Shown: positions 43,551-52,818, counted from the stretch's first letter. The stretch: 64,000 bases of DNA from Novosphingobium fluoreni (GCF_014196615.1 NZ_JACIDY010000005.1:1-64000), one strand, 5' to 3'. Translations and numbers: made by a program. Notes: generated by a model not told the origin, from the letters alone.

Positions 43551-44681
43551 TCATCGAAGCACCGGAATAGGTCGCTGCCCGCGGGACCATTGATTGACGA
43601 TCCGTATCAACGGCGTTTCGACCAGATAATGGACCACGATTCCGCCTGTAACCGCCAGAACAACGCACGCGATCAAGAACGCAGCCAGCGCAAGGGGGCT
43701 ACCCAAGGGAAGGTGCACTTTTGCGGCGATCGCCAGCAGTACCAAAACGATGGGATTGTGTACCAAGTAGATCGCGAAGGAGGCATTGCCCAAAACCAGA
43801 CCCGCCTTGCCTAACCAACCACAGGCGGGCCGGGCGCAGACCGCGCATAGCAGGATCGGCGCGCTCAGTGCGGTCCATAAAGCGGAAATGCCCAGGCCAT
43901 ATTGCTCCGGCAGCAACGTGACGATCAGGCAACTTGCCGCCATCAAGCCGATCATCGTGACCGCCGGCACTTGGCCGATCGGCAGAAGATGTGGCCTGGT
44001 CAGGAAAAGCCATGCCACCGTCATGCCGATGGCAAACTGGAAATTTGCGCCGTGATCCCCGCCCATTACGACTTTCAGAACCTCGAACCACGGCTGCTGC
44101 GTCACGTCCGCTGCCCACCCCAGATCGTAGCTCAGGAAGTAGAAGGCTGCGCTGGCGACGAACCAGGCGATCAGAATTGCAGGGCGGCGGCGTGAGCCTA
44201 GCAAAGCCCAAGCGAAGACGCCGTAGAACAACAACTCATGTCGCAACGACCAGGCAACGTTCGGCTTCAACTCCCCGATTGGCCAGACGATAAGCGTGCG
44301 AAGGGCGAGATCCCACTCTAGGCGCGAAGTTCCCGCCCAGCTCAATGCGTTATAACCGATTGTGCAGAGCCACAGGAACGGCACGATCCTGACGAACCGT
44401 CTGCGCAGGAATTCTCCAACCGGCGCTTTGGGTACGAGATGCTCATCCATCGCCGCGATCAGGATGATGAAACCGCTGATAGAAAAGAATGCTGCAACTG
44501 CGAAGAGCGATGCAACGTGCCAGTCAGGCATCACCATTCTCGAGTAGTATTCTGGTTTACCGATGATGCCATTGCAATGACTGATAACGACAATAACGGC
44601 ACTCAAACCGCGGAGGTATTGAATGCCATCAACAATGGTACCCTTTTTATGAATACCATTACTACCCACCAAGAATGCCAT
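43551..44681 (-). CDS. Acyltransferase-3 family membrane protein
   Basis: This roughly 376-residue protein has the pattern GIQYLRGLSAVIVVISHC, FFSISGFIILI and RRRFVRIVPFLWLC. It belongs to the same acyltransferase-3 family as its downstream neighbour, but with a different acceptor region. About ten membrane helices are predicted. I chose ATG 44681 because the frame upstream (to 44792) is AT-rich and reads as non-coding sequence. The gene is divergent from the first Wza gene across 144 bases. Three acyltransferases in one locus suggest that the polysaccharide is acylated at several positions, or that two polymers are made. Confidence 0.85.
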   Translation of the reverse strand: MAFLVGSNGIHKKGTIVDGIQYLRGLSAVIVVISHCNGIIGKPEYYSRMVMPDWHVASLFAVAAFFSISGFIILIAAMDEHLVPKAPVGEFLRRRFVRIVPFLWLCTIGYNALSWAGTSRLEWDLALRTLIVWPIGELKPNVAWSLRHELLFYGVFAWALLGSRRRPAILIAWFVASAAFYFLSYDLGWAADVTQQPWFEVLKVVMGGDHGANFQFAIGMTVAWLFLTRPHLLPIGQVPAVTMIGLMAASCLIVTLLPEQYGLGISALWTALSAPILLCAVCARPACGWLGKAGLVLGNASFAIYLVHNPIVLVLLAIAAKVHLPLGSPLALAAFLIACVVLAVTGGIVVHYLVETPLIRIVNQWSRGQRPIPVLR

Positions 44682-44825
44682 ATCGTTATTGATCGTATAT
44701 GTCCGTTTTTGCTGCCATCGTAAATAAGTATGAGGCGTTGTGTCGTTTCGGCACCAACCGCTTCGCCAATCATTCCGCCGAAGCTTGATCAATTCGAGAA
44801 AGCTGTTTAGGCAGGTATCGATAAA

Positions 44826-45422
44826 GTGGCAACGGAAAGGCGCTTGCCGGTGGGGTTTCGCAAATATTACGTCATTTTGGCGGCATTGTCGCTGGCCGGA
44901 TGTGCGTCGTCGGGAAGCGTCGTTTCCAGCGGTGAGCGCTACGCCGTCAACGACCAGTTGTCTGAGACGTACCCGCTAGGTGCAGGTGACAAATTACGCG
45001 TAACCGTGTTTAATGAGCCGACACTTTCGGGCGAATTTTTCGTCAGTGGTGACGGTGAAGTGTCGCTGCCGTTGGTCGGCAATGTCCCGGCTGCGAACAA
45101 GACGACGCGCGACGTCGCGGCGGATTACGCCCGTCTCCTGGCGGACGGCTACTTGCGCGATCCCAAGGTCAGCGCGGAAGTCATCACTTACCGGCCTTTC
45201 TTCATTTTGGGCGAAGTGACCACGCCAGGGCAATATCCCTACGTCAGTGGGATGACCGTTTACAGTGCGGTCGCCACTGCAAGCGGCTTCACACCGCGCG
45301 CGAAGAAGAGCCGCGCCTTCATTCGTCATCGTGGCGAGGAGGCTGAGACGGAATTCGAATTGACGCCGACCCTGCGTGTGCTGCCGGGCGATACGATCCG
45401 CATAGGCGAGCGATATTTCTGA
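44826..45422 (+). CDS. Wza/GumB-type polysaccharide export lipoprotein, copy 1
   Basis: The 198-residue protein has a lipobox LSLAGC (Cys26) and the polysaccharide-export domain LGAGDKLRVTVFNEPTLSG (about 51-69) with GDGEVSLPLVGNVPA. One SLBB-like module (PFFILGEVTTPGQYPY) follows. It is short, like GumB, and lacks the long C-terminal helix barrel of E. coli Wza, so the outer-membrane pore may be formed with a partner, perhaps the beta-barrel encoded next. The start is uncertain: GTG 44826 is used, with GTG 44850 and TTG 44844 nearby; GGAAAGG upstream favours 44850. It begins an export set with the barrel and a Wzc-type kinase. Confidence 0.87.
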   Translation: MATERRLPVGFRKYYVILAALSLAGCASSGSVVSSGERYAVNDQLSETYPLGAGDKLRVTVFNEPTLSGEFFVSGDGEVSLPLVGNVPAANKTTRDVAADYARLLADGYLRDPKVSAEVITYRPFFILGEVTTPGQYPYVSGMTVYSAVATASGFTPRAKKSRAFIRHRGEEAETEFELTPTLRVLPGDTIRIGERYF

Positions 45423-45609
45423 GTATATCGCCTCTGATTTCCGCGATGTCGGGGGGCGTCGCGGGTCGGCGCCGCGACTGAACCGGACGCTGGACGGACG
45501 CCGTATCATTAAGCGTGACGGTCGTATCGTCGTGGCCGGGCCTTTGCGCGCAGACATGTCGGATTTGACTTACGCGGCCATAATGCAAGCGACACGCTCT
45601 GCTCGCCGC

Positions 45610-46935
45610 ATGACTGACGTCGTTGCTCGCGGCCTGCGCTCACGGGCGTTCTGCGGATCAATCGTTGCGCTGCCGCTCCTGGCCGGCGCGGGCGTGGCAC
45701 GAGCGCAGGCTATTGCTCCGCTGGTGCCGTTGACGCTGGAACCGACCTACAACCGTGGTCGCAATATTGCCGTAGTCGAACAATTTGATCCGGCATTCCA
45801 ACCTTTGGGTGTCCGATCGGGCTCGGTGCTCGTATATCCCTCGCTCAGCATCGTCACCGGTGCGACCAACAACGTCTTCAATTCTAATTCATTCAAGCGT
45901 AGCGACGCATTCTATTTTCTTCAGCCGGTCGTGAATGTCACCACAGACCTGCCGCGCCATAAAGTGGATATCGTCGCCAGTGCCGACATCCAGCGTTACG
46001 CGCATGAGCAGTTGCGTAACCAGAATGCCTATGCGCTGACGGGGCAGGGCCGTCTTGATATTGGCCGCAACCTCCAGATCACCGGTCGGATGCAATATAG
46101 CCGGGCGTCGGAATCGCCCTTTGCATCTGATCTTGCAGCTGACGTTTCGGTTCTTTCGATCTTTACTAGGGCCTCTCCTTCGCTGACGGCGGTTTATTCA
46201 GCCGGGCGAACTCGCCTGACGGCCAGAGCGGAACGTATATCTCTCAACTTTGATGATATTCGCTTTGTAAGTGGCGCCATCCGTAGCCAGCGCGAGCGCG
46301 ATCGGAGCCTTGATCGCCTGACGGTGCAAGCCGAGTATGGATTGTCGCCGAGCATCGCAGCTTTCGCCCAGGTGACCTACGAGGCAACGGACTACAAGGC
46401 ACCGCTCCGCTCCGATGGACGGGCAAACCGCGACGGCAAGGCCTACACCGTGCTGACGGGCCTTAATTTCGACCTTGCGGGGTTGATGCGGGGCACGATC
46501 GGCGGTGGCTATGCCAAACGCAATTTCGATGCTGCTTTCTACCGGGATAACTCCGGCTTCATTCTGCAGGTGCAATCGGAGTTCTTCCTGTCCCCTCTGA
46601 CGACCATAGGGCTAGGTGCGCAGCGAACGATTCAGGACTCAAGCTCGCCGTTCAACGGTGCGTATACGGATACACGCGCCAGCGTGAACATCGATCATGC
46701 CTTGCTTCGGAATCTCATCTTGACGGCCAATCTGACGCGGGTGAACCAGAAGCTCCTGGATACGGATGCGACATCGCGCCTGACGATTGCCGGCTTTACC
46801 GCAAAATACCAATCCAACCGCTTCATCAGCATTGCCGCGAATGTGCAGTACGGTCACGCGCGCCCAGGCGCGCTCCCGTTGGGTATCGCGTTCGACGAGT
46901 TGCGCGGGCAAGTCACGTTGCGCGTCAGGCGCTAG
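45610..46935 (+). CDS. Outer-membrane beta-barrel protein of the EPS locus
   Basis: The roughly 441-residue protein has a signal peptide with hydrophobic core GSIVALPLLAGAGVARAQA and mature sequence dominated by alternating amphipathic strands. Aromatic residues occur at strand ends, and the final strand LRGQVTLRVRR resembles an outer-membrane barrel terminus, though without the usual C-terminal Phe. Proteins of this type lie beside Wza/Wzc genes in sphingomonad and related exopolysaccharide loci and may form the outer-membrane exit channel or anchor. ATGs at 45556 and 45583 and a GTG at 45532 are also in frame. I chose 45610 because it leaves a normal signal peptide. Confidence 0.72.
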   Translation: MTDVVARGLRSRAFCGSIVALPLLAGAGVARAQAIAPLVPLTLEPTYNRGRNIAVVEQFDPAFQPLGVRSGSVLVYPSLSIVTGATNNVFNSNSFKRSDAFYFLQPVVNVTTDLPRHKVDIVASADIQRYAHEQLRNQNAYALTGQGRLDIGRNLQITGRMQYSRASESPFASDLAADVSVLSIFTRASPSLTAVYSAGRTRLTARAERISLNFDDIRFVSGAIRSQRERDRSLDRLTVQAEYGLSPSIAAFAQVTYEATDYKAPLRSDGRANRDGKAYTVLTGLNFDLAGLMRGTIGGGYAKRNFDAAFYRDNSGFILQVQSEFFLSPLTTIGLGAQRTIQDSSSPFNGAYTDTRASVNIDHALLRNLILTANLTRVNQKLLDTDATSRLTIAGFTAKYQSNRFISIAANVQYGHARPGALPLGIAFDELRGQVTLRVRR

Positions 46936-47006
46936 GGTAACGAGGAAACCAGGGGGGCGGGGATGACGGGCATCTTGCGCTTACTGGGCAAAGGAATGAG
47001 ATCGGC

Positions 47007-49148
47007 ATGAAAGTCTCGACCAACGTCGCAAACTATGAGGCCCGCTTGTCGGATGTCCTCCGCACGGCGCGCGATGTCGTGCGCCGCAGGTTGCTTACGC
47101 TGCTGATCGTGGCCGGATTGGTCACGGTCGTAGGCGTGTTTCTGACGCTGCGGATCACGCCGGTCTACACTGGTGTGGCGCGCGTGCAGATCGATCCCAC
47201 GCGCAACCCCTTGCGCAGCGCCAACGAAGCGCAGGCCCAGCTGGCCAGCGAAGCGATCGAAACCGAGGTTTCGGTTGCGAACTCGATCGCGGTGGCCCGC
47301 ACCGTGGTCCAGCGCCTCAGCCTCGATAAGGATCCAGAGTTCACCGAAGGCCTGGACGAAGCCATCGCCAAGGGTAAGCTTAGCCGCGCCGGTCGGTTCG
47401 ACGCCGTCGTGAACAAGGTGCGCGAACAGGTGTCCGTATCGCGCGAGAAGCTTACCTACATCATCGCCGTCCGCTTTACCTCGCCTGACGCATCCAAGGC
47501 CGCCCGTGTCGCCAACGCGTTTGCGACTGCTTACCTTGATGCGAAGGTGGGCAGCAGCATTGGCACCGCCGAACGCCAGTTCGCCTTCTTCCAGAAGCGC
47601 CTGGACGAACTGGGTCGCGAAGCTCGTGAAGCTGACGCCAAAGTGGCGCAATACCGATCGCAGTACGGCATTCTGAGCGGCGGTGGCGAGCAGAACCAGC
47701 GCCAGCAGACCATCATCGACCAGCAGATTTCGCCGCTTGCCATTCAGCTGGCCCAGGCAGATGCGCAAGCCGCCAAGGCGCGCGCCGATCTCGCGGCGGC
47801 ACAAGCGCAGGTCCGCTCCGGTCGGATCGATACGGTGTCCGATGTGCTCAATTCCACAACGATCCAGGATCTTCGCAGCCAGCGCGCGCAAGTTTTGCGT
47901 GCCTTGGGCGAGATCGAGGATCGCTATGGCCCCCGTCACCCTGAAACCGCGCGCGTGCGCGACCAGCTCAGCCAACTTGATCGCCAGCTTCGCGAAGAGT
48001 CTGCGCGCGTCATCCGCTCCTTGCAGTCGCAAGCCAGCTCCAGCGCCGCAATGTCGGGGTCATTGCGCTCGGATATGAATGCGTTGGAGGGCAAGCAGGT
48101 CGACAGCGTTCGCGCTTCTGTCATCGCCGACAGTCTCCAGCGTGAAGCCGACAGCGCCCATGCGGCTTACGACCGCTTGGCGCAGCAGGTTTCCGAAACG
48201 CGCCAGGCGTCACAAAACTCGATCGCGCAAGCCAAGATCGTCGACGCCGCTGATGCCCCGCAAGCTCCCAGCTGGCCGAACCGCCCGCTGTTGATCCTGT
48301 TGTCGATGCTGGTGGGTGTCGGTGCGGGCATCGCAGTCATCACCGTGCAGGAACTGATGGTGTCGGGCATGCGCAGTGTCGAGGACGTCGAAGGCGAACT
48401 CGGCGTGCCGTTGCTGGGCGCGATCCCCGCGATGCGAAAGGTGGCTCGCCCGGCCGATCTCTTGATCGAAAAGCCGACGTCACAGTTCGCCGAGGCACTG
48501 CGCAATGCGCGCGCGTCGATCATGGGTGTGAAGTCGGATACGAAACCGCGCGTTATCGCACTGACGTCGGCCATGCCGAGCGAGGGCAAGACCACTACGG
48601 CTCTGGCACTGGCGCGGACCATGGCCATGAATGGCCAGCGTACGATCATCCTCGACGTCGACGTGCGACGCGCTCAGCTTCGCCAGATCCTCGGTACCCC
48701 AGCTGTGGCGGCAGGCACAGTGGAAGTGCTGACGGGGGATGCTCCGCTAGAGCAGGCGATCGAGGCCTCAGGGCTCGAGAACCTCGATCAGATCGTGGTC
48801 AACAAGCCTTACTTCAGCTCCGAAAACCTGTTCGGCAATGATGTGATGCCCAACATTCTGGAAGAACTGGCCGCCAAGTACGATGTTATCGTGCTCGATC
48901 TTCCGCCGTTGCTCGGTCTTGCCGACGGTCGTTTCCTGGCGGCGCTGGCGGATGCCGTGGTGATGGTGATCAAGTGGGATGCAACGCCACAGCACGCGGT
49001 CAGCAGTGCGATGAATTCGTTGCGAGCTGATGGGTCGAACGTGATTGGCGCGATCTACACGATGGTCGATCAAAGTTCGGAATCGGTCGGTGCGTACTAT
49101 TATTATTCCAAGAAATATTCGGCCTATTACAACCAACCTACCAGTTAA
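47007..49148 (+). CDS. Wzc/GumC-type chain-length regulator with BY-kinase domain, copy 1
   Basis: The 713-residue protein has a Wzz-type N-terminal domain between two membrane helices (about 29-48 and 428-447) with a long periplasmic coiled coil between them. The cytoplasmic tyrosine-kinase domain carries Walker A SAMPSEGKTTTALAL (about 522-536), Walker A' TIILDVDVRR and Walker B IVLDLPPLLG. The C-terminal tail is tyrosine-rich (AYYYYSKKYSAYY), the usual autophosphorylation cluster. This protein should control polymer length and drive export with the Wza protein and barrel encoded just upstream. A strong terminator follows, so it ends this transcript. Confidence 0.93.
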   Translation: MKVSTNVANYEARLSDVLRTARDVVRRRLLTLLIVAGLVTVVGVFLTLRITPVYTGVARVQIDPTRNPLRSANEAQAQLASEAIETEVSVANSIAVARTVVQRLSLDKDPEFTEGLDEAIAKGKLSRAGRFDAVVNKVREQVSVSREKLTYIIAVRFTSPDASKAARVANAFATAYLDAKVGSSIGTAERQFAFFQKRLDELGREAREADAKVAQYRSQYGILSGGGEQNQRQQTIIDQQISPLAIQLAQADAQAAKARADLAAAQAQVRSGRIDTVSDVLNSTTIQDLRSQRAQVLRALGEIEDRYGPRHPETARVRDQLSQLDRQLREESARVIRSLQSQASSSAAMSGSLRSDMNALEGKQVDSVRASVIADSLQREADSAHAAYDRLAQQVSETRQASQNSIAQAKIVDAADAPQAPSWPNRPLLILLSMLVGVGAGIAVITVQELMVSGMRSVEDVEGELGVPLLGAIPAMRKVARPADLLIEKPTSQFAEALRNARASIMGVKSDTKPRVIALTSAMPSEGKTTTALALARTMAMNGQRTIILDVDVRRAQLRQILGTPAVAAGTVEVLTGDAPLEQAIEASGLENLDQIVVNKPYFSSENLFGNDVMPNILEELAAKYDVIVLDLPPLLGLADGRFLAALADAVVMVIKWDATPQHAVSSAMNSLRADGSNVIGAIYTMVDQSSESVGAYYYYSKKYSAYYNQPTS

Positions 49149-49173
49149 CGTGCTGGGCCGATAAGACAGCCGG

Positions 49174-49211
49174 AAAGGGCGCGATCGGTAACGTTCGCGC
49201 CCTTTCTTATT
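49174..49211. terminator. Strong hairpin between convergent genes
   Basis: A perfect 11-base-pair stem, AAAGGGCGCGA (49174-49184) with TCGCGCCCTTT (49195-49205), encloses a 10-base loop and is followed by CTTATT. It lies after the Wzc gene and before the stop of the opposite-strand pssE-like gene, so it can serve as terminator for both directions. Confidence 0.85.
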
Positions 49212-49236
49212 GAGTAAGTACGTACTAAAAGCGCAG

Positions 49237-49764
49237 TTACCGGCGGCGCAGCTTGGCCATCAAGCGAGCGCGGCGTGAGCGGTGCGGGGTATTCTGAACA
49301 TATTCGGCGAGACGGTCGACAAATTCGCGCGGTGCCGAGGCATCTATGGAAGGCCGTGCGGTCAGCGTCTCATGGCTGTCGAGCAGTTCCAAAAGATGGG
49401 TTTCGTCTCGCGCGGCATAGATGCCGGCTAGGTTGGCAAACTGTCGCAAGGTATCGCTTTGATGCGCATTGCGATGCTCGTGGCGCAGATGATCGCGCGC
49501 CAGAATGATCAGGGGTTTGCCAAGCTCAAGCGCGGTGATGATCGAGCCCATGCCGGCGTGGCTGACCATGACACGGCATTTCGACTGTAACGCGAAGAAA
49601 CGATCATGCTCCATGAATGGGAAGTAGTCGATCGCCTTGGGCAGGTAGTCCGTCGGCCCGATCTGCCCCACGACGTCCTTGCGCTCACGGGCAAGCGCCC
49701 ACTGGTCGACAGTCTTGATGAGCCGATCGAACGGCAACTGCGTGCCGACGGATACCAGGATCAC
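49237..49764 (-). CDS. PssE-like glycosyltransferase subunit (Alg13/GT28 C-terminal type)
   Basis: The 175-residue protein starts VILVSVGTQLPFDRLIKTVD and contains SHAGMGSIITALELGKPLIIL, the donor-binding half of a GT28-like GT-B enzyme. It corresponds to the rhizobial PssE and yeast Alg13 catalytic half, which needs a membrane partner (PssD/Alg14). GTG 49764 overlaps the stop of the pssD-like gene (GTGA), so the two halves are made together. In rhizobia the PssD/PssE pair adds glucuronic acid to a lipid-linked glucose; the same step here is an inference. The basic tail (RRARLMAKLRRR) is unusual and could bind membrane lipids. Confidence 0.87.
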   Translation of the reverse strand: MILVSVGTQLPFDRLIKTVDQWALARERKDVVGQIGPTDYLPKAIDYFPFMEHDRFFALQSKCRVMVSHAGMGSIITALELGKPLIILARDHLRHEHRNAHQSDTLRQFANLAGIYAARDETHLLELLDSHETLTARPSIDASAPREFVDRLAEYVQNTPHRSRRARLMAKLRRR

Positions 49765-50315
49765 AAAACGCGCCCAAAGTACCTGAGACGGGGGTCGCGC
49801 TCGGCAAGTTCCGGCCATTGGGTAAGACAAAGGTCTGCCACTGGACGTACGGCGCGGCCGGACAATGACAAGCTGTCGCTATTGGCGACACTGTCGATCC
49901 AGATGGTGCGGATACCGTGCAGCTTGGCGATGTAGATGGCGATGGCACCGGGAGCTGCCCCGGTCGACACGATCAGGTCTGGGCGGCGTGAACGAATGAT
50001 CCGCCAAATCTGCCGCGTTGCGCTGATGAGGTTACGCAACGTATCGCGGGAGCCATCCGTTACCTTGATGACCGGTTGATCGCCAATCGGCGCGATCAGG
50101 CTCGGGGCGGTGCTGACGAACTCACACTGACAATGTCTAAAAGCATCGGCCAAGCGGGTCAGTTCAATCCAATGACCTCCTCCAGACGCGATCAGCAACA
50201 CGCGCTGACGGGCAGGAAAGCGAGCGATTGAGGCCTCGACTGGGGCAGGTGGCATATCCACACGCAAGATCGCAGCTGGATCCTCGCTTGTCTTGGGCAG
50301 GGCGTGGATTGGCAT
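49761..50315 (-). CDS. PssD-like glycosyltransferase subunit (Alg14 type)
   Basis: This 184-residue protein has the Alg14/PssD pattern RVLLIASGGGHWIELTRLA and later LIVSTGAAPGAIAIYIAK, the half that binds the lipid acceptor and recruits the catalytic subunit. A predicted N-terminal extension of about 35 residues precedes the conserved part; an internal ATG near residue 22 could be the true start. It is encoded immediately upstream of the pssE-like gene and coupled to it. Together they make the one split transferase of the locus, on the strand opposite to the other export genes. Confidence 0.85.
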   Translation of the reverse strand: MPIHALPKTSEDPAAILRVDMPPAPVEASIARFPARQRVLLIASGGGHWIELTRLADAFRHCQCEFVSTAPSLIAPIGDQPVIKVTDGSRDTLRNLISATRQIWRIIRSRRPDLIVSTGAAPGAIAIYIAKLHGIRTIWIDSVANSDSLSLSGRAVRPVADLCLTQWPELAERDPRLRYFGRVL

Positions 50316-50555
50316 CAAGCGAAACGTGCTCTCATCCGAAAGATTACCATTACGCCGTTTTCCTTGAGTGGAAAGCTAACGACCCCGTGATGCGTCTATC
50401 GCAAATTTCTCGCCTGCCGCATAGGGGGCATGCCGGTTTGCCGAAAGCCGTCTCGGAAAGGGCCATGTGGCGACGCTGTGAAATTAATCGTGCTGGTTTG
50501 CGGAGCGTTGCTGGGGCATGGCGGGTTATGAGATGCACGACGTTTTATATGCGGA

Positions 50556-51287
50556 TTGAATCCATTGCCAAGGACTGACCCGGGCGAACGTATCTATGCC
50601 ATCGGCGACATTCACGGTCGATATGACCTGTTGCGCGATTTGATGGACAAGATCGGTGAACACTCGTCAGCCTTGCCACAGCCCGAATCTTTGCATCTCG
50701 TGTTTCTGGGTGATCTGGTTGACCGGGGACCGCAGAGCGCCAAAGTCGTCGAGTTTCTGTGGGACTTGGAGCAGCGTACCGATCAAGTGATCGTCCTGAT
50801 GGGCAATCACGAAGAGGCGATGATCCAATCCTTGGAGGGCGATGCCAGCATCCTGCAGCGTTGGCTGGGTGTAGGTGGTGCGGAGACGATAGAAAGCTAC
50901 GGCTTGCGTCTGCCGACTTCCCGCGACGATCTGCGGCAATACATTCGGTATCTCCAGGCGTCGTTGCCGCAGCAACAGATGCGCTGGCTGCGCAATCTAC
51001 CGCTGACGGCGCAATCCGGAGATTATTTCTTTTGTCATGCCGGTATACGCCCTGGCGTGCCGTTGGGGCGCCAGGCTCGCTCAGACCTGTTGTGGATCCG
51101 CCACGATTTTATCGATGACGATGCCGATCACGGCGCGGTGATCGTGCATGGCCATACCATTGAGCCGACGGTTAAGGTGCGCGCCAACCGGATCGGAATT
51201 GATACCGGTGCATATTGTCACGGTGTGCTGACCGCACTTTATCTTGAAGATGATCGTCAGGAGTTGATCGCGGTCACCGATAGGTGA
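50556..51287 (+). CDS. PPP-family metallophosphatase (serine/threonine or bis(5'-nucleosyl) type)
   Basis: The 243-residue protein has the metallophosphatase signature blocks GDIHGRYD, GDLVDRGPQS, MGNHEEAM and later the histidines of VIVHGHTI, which together hold two metal ions. Small enzymes of this kind act on phosphoproteins or on dinucleoside polyphosphates; the exact substrate is not clear. In an EPS locus a protein phosphatase could oppose the Wzc kinases, but PPP enzymes usually act on Ser/Thr, so this is speculative. The frame opens with TTG 50556 with no obvious ribosome-binding site; TTG 50565 is also possible. Confidence 0.85.
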   Translation: MNPLPRTDPGERIYAIGDIHGRYDLLRDLMDKIGEHSSALPQPESLHLVFLGDLVDRGPQSAKVVEFLWDLEQRTDQVIVLMGNHEEAMIQSLEGDASILQRWLGVGGAETIESYGLRLPTSRDDLRQYIRYLQASLPQQQMRWLRNLPLTAQSGDYFFCHAGIRPGVPLGRQARSDLLWIRHDFIDDDADHGAVIVHGHTIEPTVKVRANRIGIDTGAYCHGVLTALYLEDDRQELIAVTDR

Positions 51288-51438
51288 ACTTTCGTATCCC
51301 TCGGCCGGAGCGGGTGTTTGAAGCTTCGATGCCGACCACAGTACATCGTAACGGCCTTTGAATTGACTTTAAGGATTTTTGCTGAGACGGTTTGATCACG
51401 GCAGATCGTGATGGCGGTCAGGCGGAGGCAGATTGATC

Positions 51439-51714
51439 ATGAAGAAACTTGCTCTTGGTCTTGCTCTTGGTGTCAGCCTTGTCTCATCGGTTGCTGTCGC
51501 CGCTGAGCAGCGGCCGACCTATCTCGCGTTCCGCGCTCCGGCGGCGACTGCCAATTCAAGCACTCTGGCTGGATTTGCTGCGTCGGCCCCCGTGGTGAAG
51601 AAGGCGAACTCCGGTTTCGGCACAATTCCGGTATTCGTGCCGCTGGCCGGTCTGATCATAGTGATTGGTCTTGTCGCTGCGGTGGCGACAGGCAGGAACG
51701 GCAGTCCCGGCTAA
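51439..51714 (+). CDS. Small secreted or membrane protein of unknown function
   Basis: This 91-residue protein has a signal peptide (KKLALGLALGVSLVSSVAVAA, cleavage after VAVAA) and ends in a hydrophobic helix (IPVFVPLAGLIIVIGLVAAV) with a short tail, so it should be exported and anchored at its C-terminus. A GGAGG about 10 bases before ATG 51439 supports the start; TTG 51433 is the alternative. I do not recognise a family. It lies between the phosphatase gene and a clear terminator, with 151 bases upstream that could hold its own promoter. Its layout resembles small EPS-locus helper proteins, but no function can be given. Confidence 0.7.
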   Translation: MKKLALGLALGVSLVSSVAVAAEQRPTYLAFRAPAATANSSTLAGFAASAPVVKKANSGFGTIPVFVPLAGLIIVIGLVAAVATGRNGSPG

Positions 51715-51743
51715 GAGATCTCTGATCATGCATGGATATAGAG

Positions 51744-51775
51744 ACGCCGCGGATATTTCTGCGGCGTTTTGTTTG
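51744..51775 (+). terminator. Rho-independent terminator
   Basis: The stem ACGCCGC/GCGGCGT (51744-51750 and 51761-51767) with a 10-base loop is followed by a T-rich run (TTTGTTTG). It ends the transcript of the small secreted protein gene and lies just before the stop of the convergent M48 peptidase gene. Confidence 0.85.
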
Positions 51776-51785
51776 TGTCGGGTCA

Positions 51786-52754
51786 TCAATCCCTGACGGT
51801 TTGCTCGCTCTTCATCTCCTGGGCGGTCACCCTGATACTTTCTATACGCGCCCGCACGGAAGGGTGCGTCATGCTGATCCCCAGGGGGTGGCTAGCTGCC
51901 ATCCGTTGCAGAAATGCTTCCGCGCCCTTGGCGTCGTAGCCGGCTCGCACCATCAAGATCGTTCCCAGGCGATCGGCGGCCCGCTCGCGCTCGCGTGACC
52001 TGCGGCCACCAATGCCGATCGTGGTTAAAGGTCCGTGCGGTTCACCAGCGTGCTGTAACAGAACATGCGCCATTTCGTGTGCGACTGCGAAGGCCAGTTC
52101 ATCATCGCGGGCGAGGCGAGCCAAGCCTTGCGTAACCGCCGCATAATGGGCATCGGACCAGGCTTCCGGTCTATCGCCTGGGACGACTGCCACGGGCGCG
52201 GCGCAGGCGGTGCGGCCAGCCAGGTTCACCTTGCGTATGTCCAAAAGATTCCGAACCTTCACGACGACCGGCCCGACCGTGAGTGCGTTTGTCAGTATGG
52301 CCACGAATGCCTCGATCCTGGCATAGGACGGTTCGATGGCAACTGGGGGCAATTCCAGCTTGGCGATCGGGACTTCGTTCAGCGCCACGATCTCGTCTCC
52401 CGCCTTCAGACCGCCTTCGTCAGCCGGCGACCCGGGCACGATACCCAGGATGCCAAAACCCTCGGTCATTCGATAGCGGGCGGACACGGCCGATCTGACC
52501 GATAGCGGATATGCAGATAGGTCATGAAGTAAAAGGCCTGTAACAGGCTCAGTCCTGGCGCACGATGTGGCGCTGGCAGTGGCTAGCCGATAGCCGATCG
52601 TTGCTGTGCGCATTTCGGGGGAGCTAGTATTCAGGAAGGGCGATTCTGCCGCCTCGTGCGACAGTGCAGGCGTGGTGAACAATAGCGATGAAAGCGCTCC
52701 GACCAGCCATTCACGGAGGCTGGGTCGATGGGGGGAGGGTGAATCGCTCGTCAT
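51786..52754 (-). CDS. M48-type zinc metalloprotease with N-terminal PDZ domain
   Basis: The 322-residue protein has a signal peptide (LVGALSSLLFTTPALSHEA). A PDZ-like domain with GILGIVPGSPADEGGLKAGD lies at about 95-140. A zinc-protease domain follows with HEMAHVLLQH, in which the two histidines of HExxH bind zinc and the glutamate is catalytic, and RERERAADRLG supplies the third ligand. It is predicted to be a periplasmic protease that removes damaged or misfolded envelope proteins. PDZ before M48 is less common than M48 followed by TPRs. ATG 52754 has AAGGA about 10 bases upstream. It is divergent from the Wzy-TPR gene across only 64 bases, so both promoters must overlap. Confidence 0.85.
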   Translation of the reverse strand: MTSDSPSPHRPSLREWLVGALSSLLFTTPALSHEAAESPFLNTSSPEMRTATIGYRLATASATSCARTEPVTGLLLHDLSAYPLSVRSAVSARYRMTEGFGILGIVPGSPADEGGLKAGDEIVALNEVPIAKLELPPVAIEPSYARIEAFVAILTNALTVGPVVVKVRNLLDIRKVNLAGRTACAAPVAVVPGDRPEAWSDAHYAAVTQGLARLARDDELAFAVAHEMAHVLLQHAGEPHGPLTTIGIGGRRSRERERAADRLGTILMVRAGYDAKGAEAFLQRMAASHPLGISMTHPSVRARIESIRVTAQEMKSEQTVRD

Positions 52755-52818
52755 CTCAGGAACAGTCCTTAGCTGCTCGGTTGTCACTGTGCGATGGCTC
52801 GGCTACGCGATCGTACAA

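Noticed and set aside
46932..48032. 366-codon minus-strand frame opposite the first Wzc gene
   Set aside because: It is antisense to the Wzz domain and coiled coil; repeated leucines mirror the other strand's coiled-coil codons.
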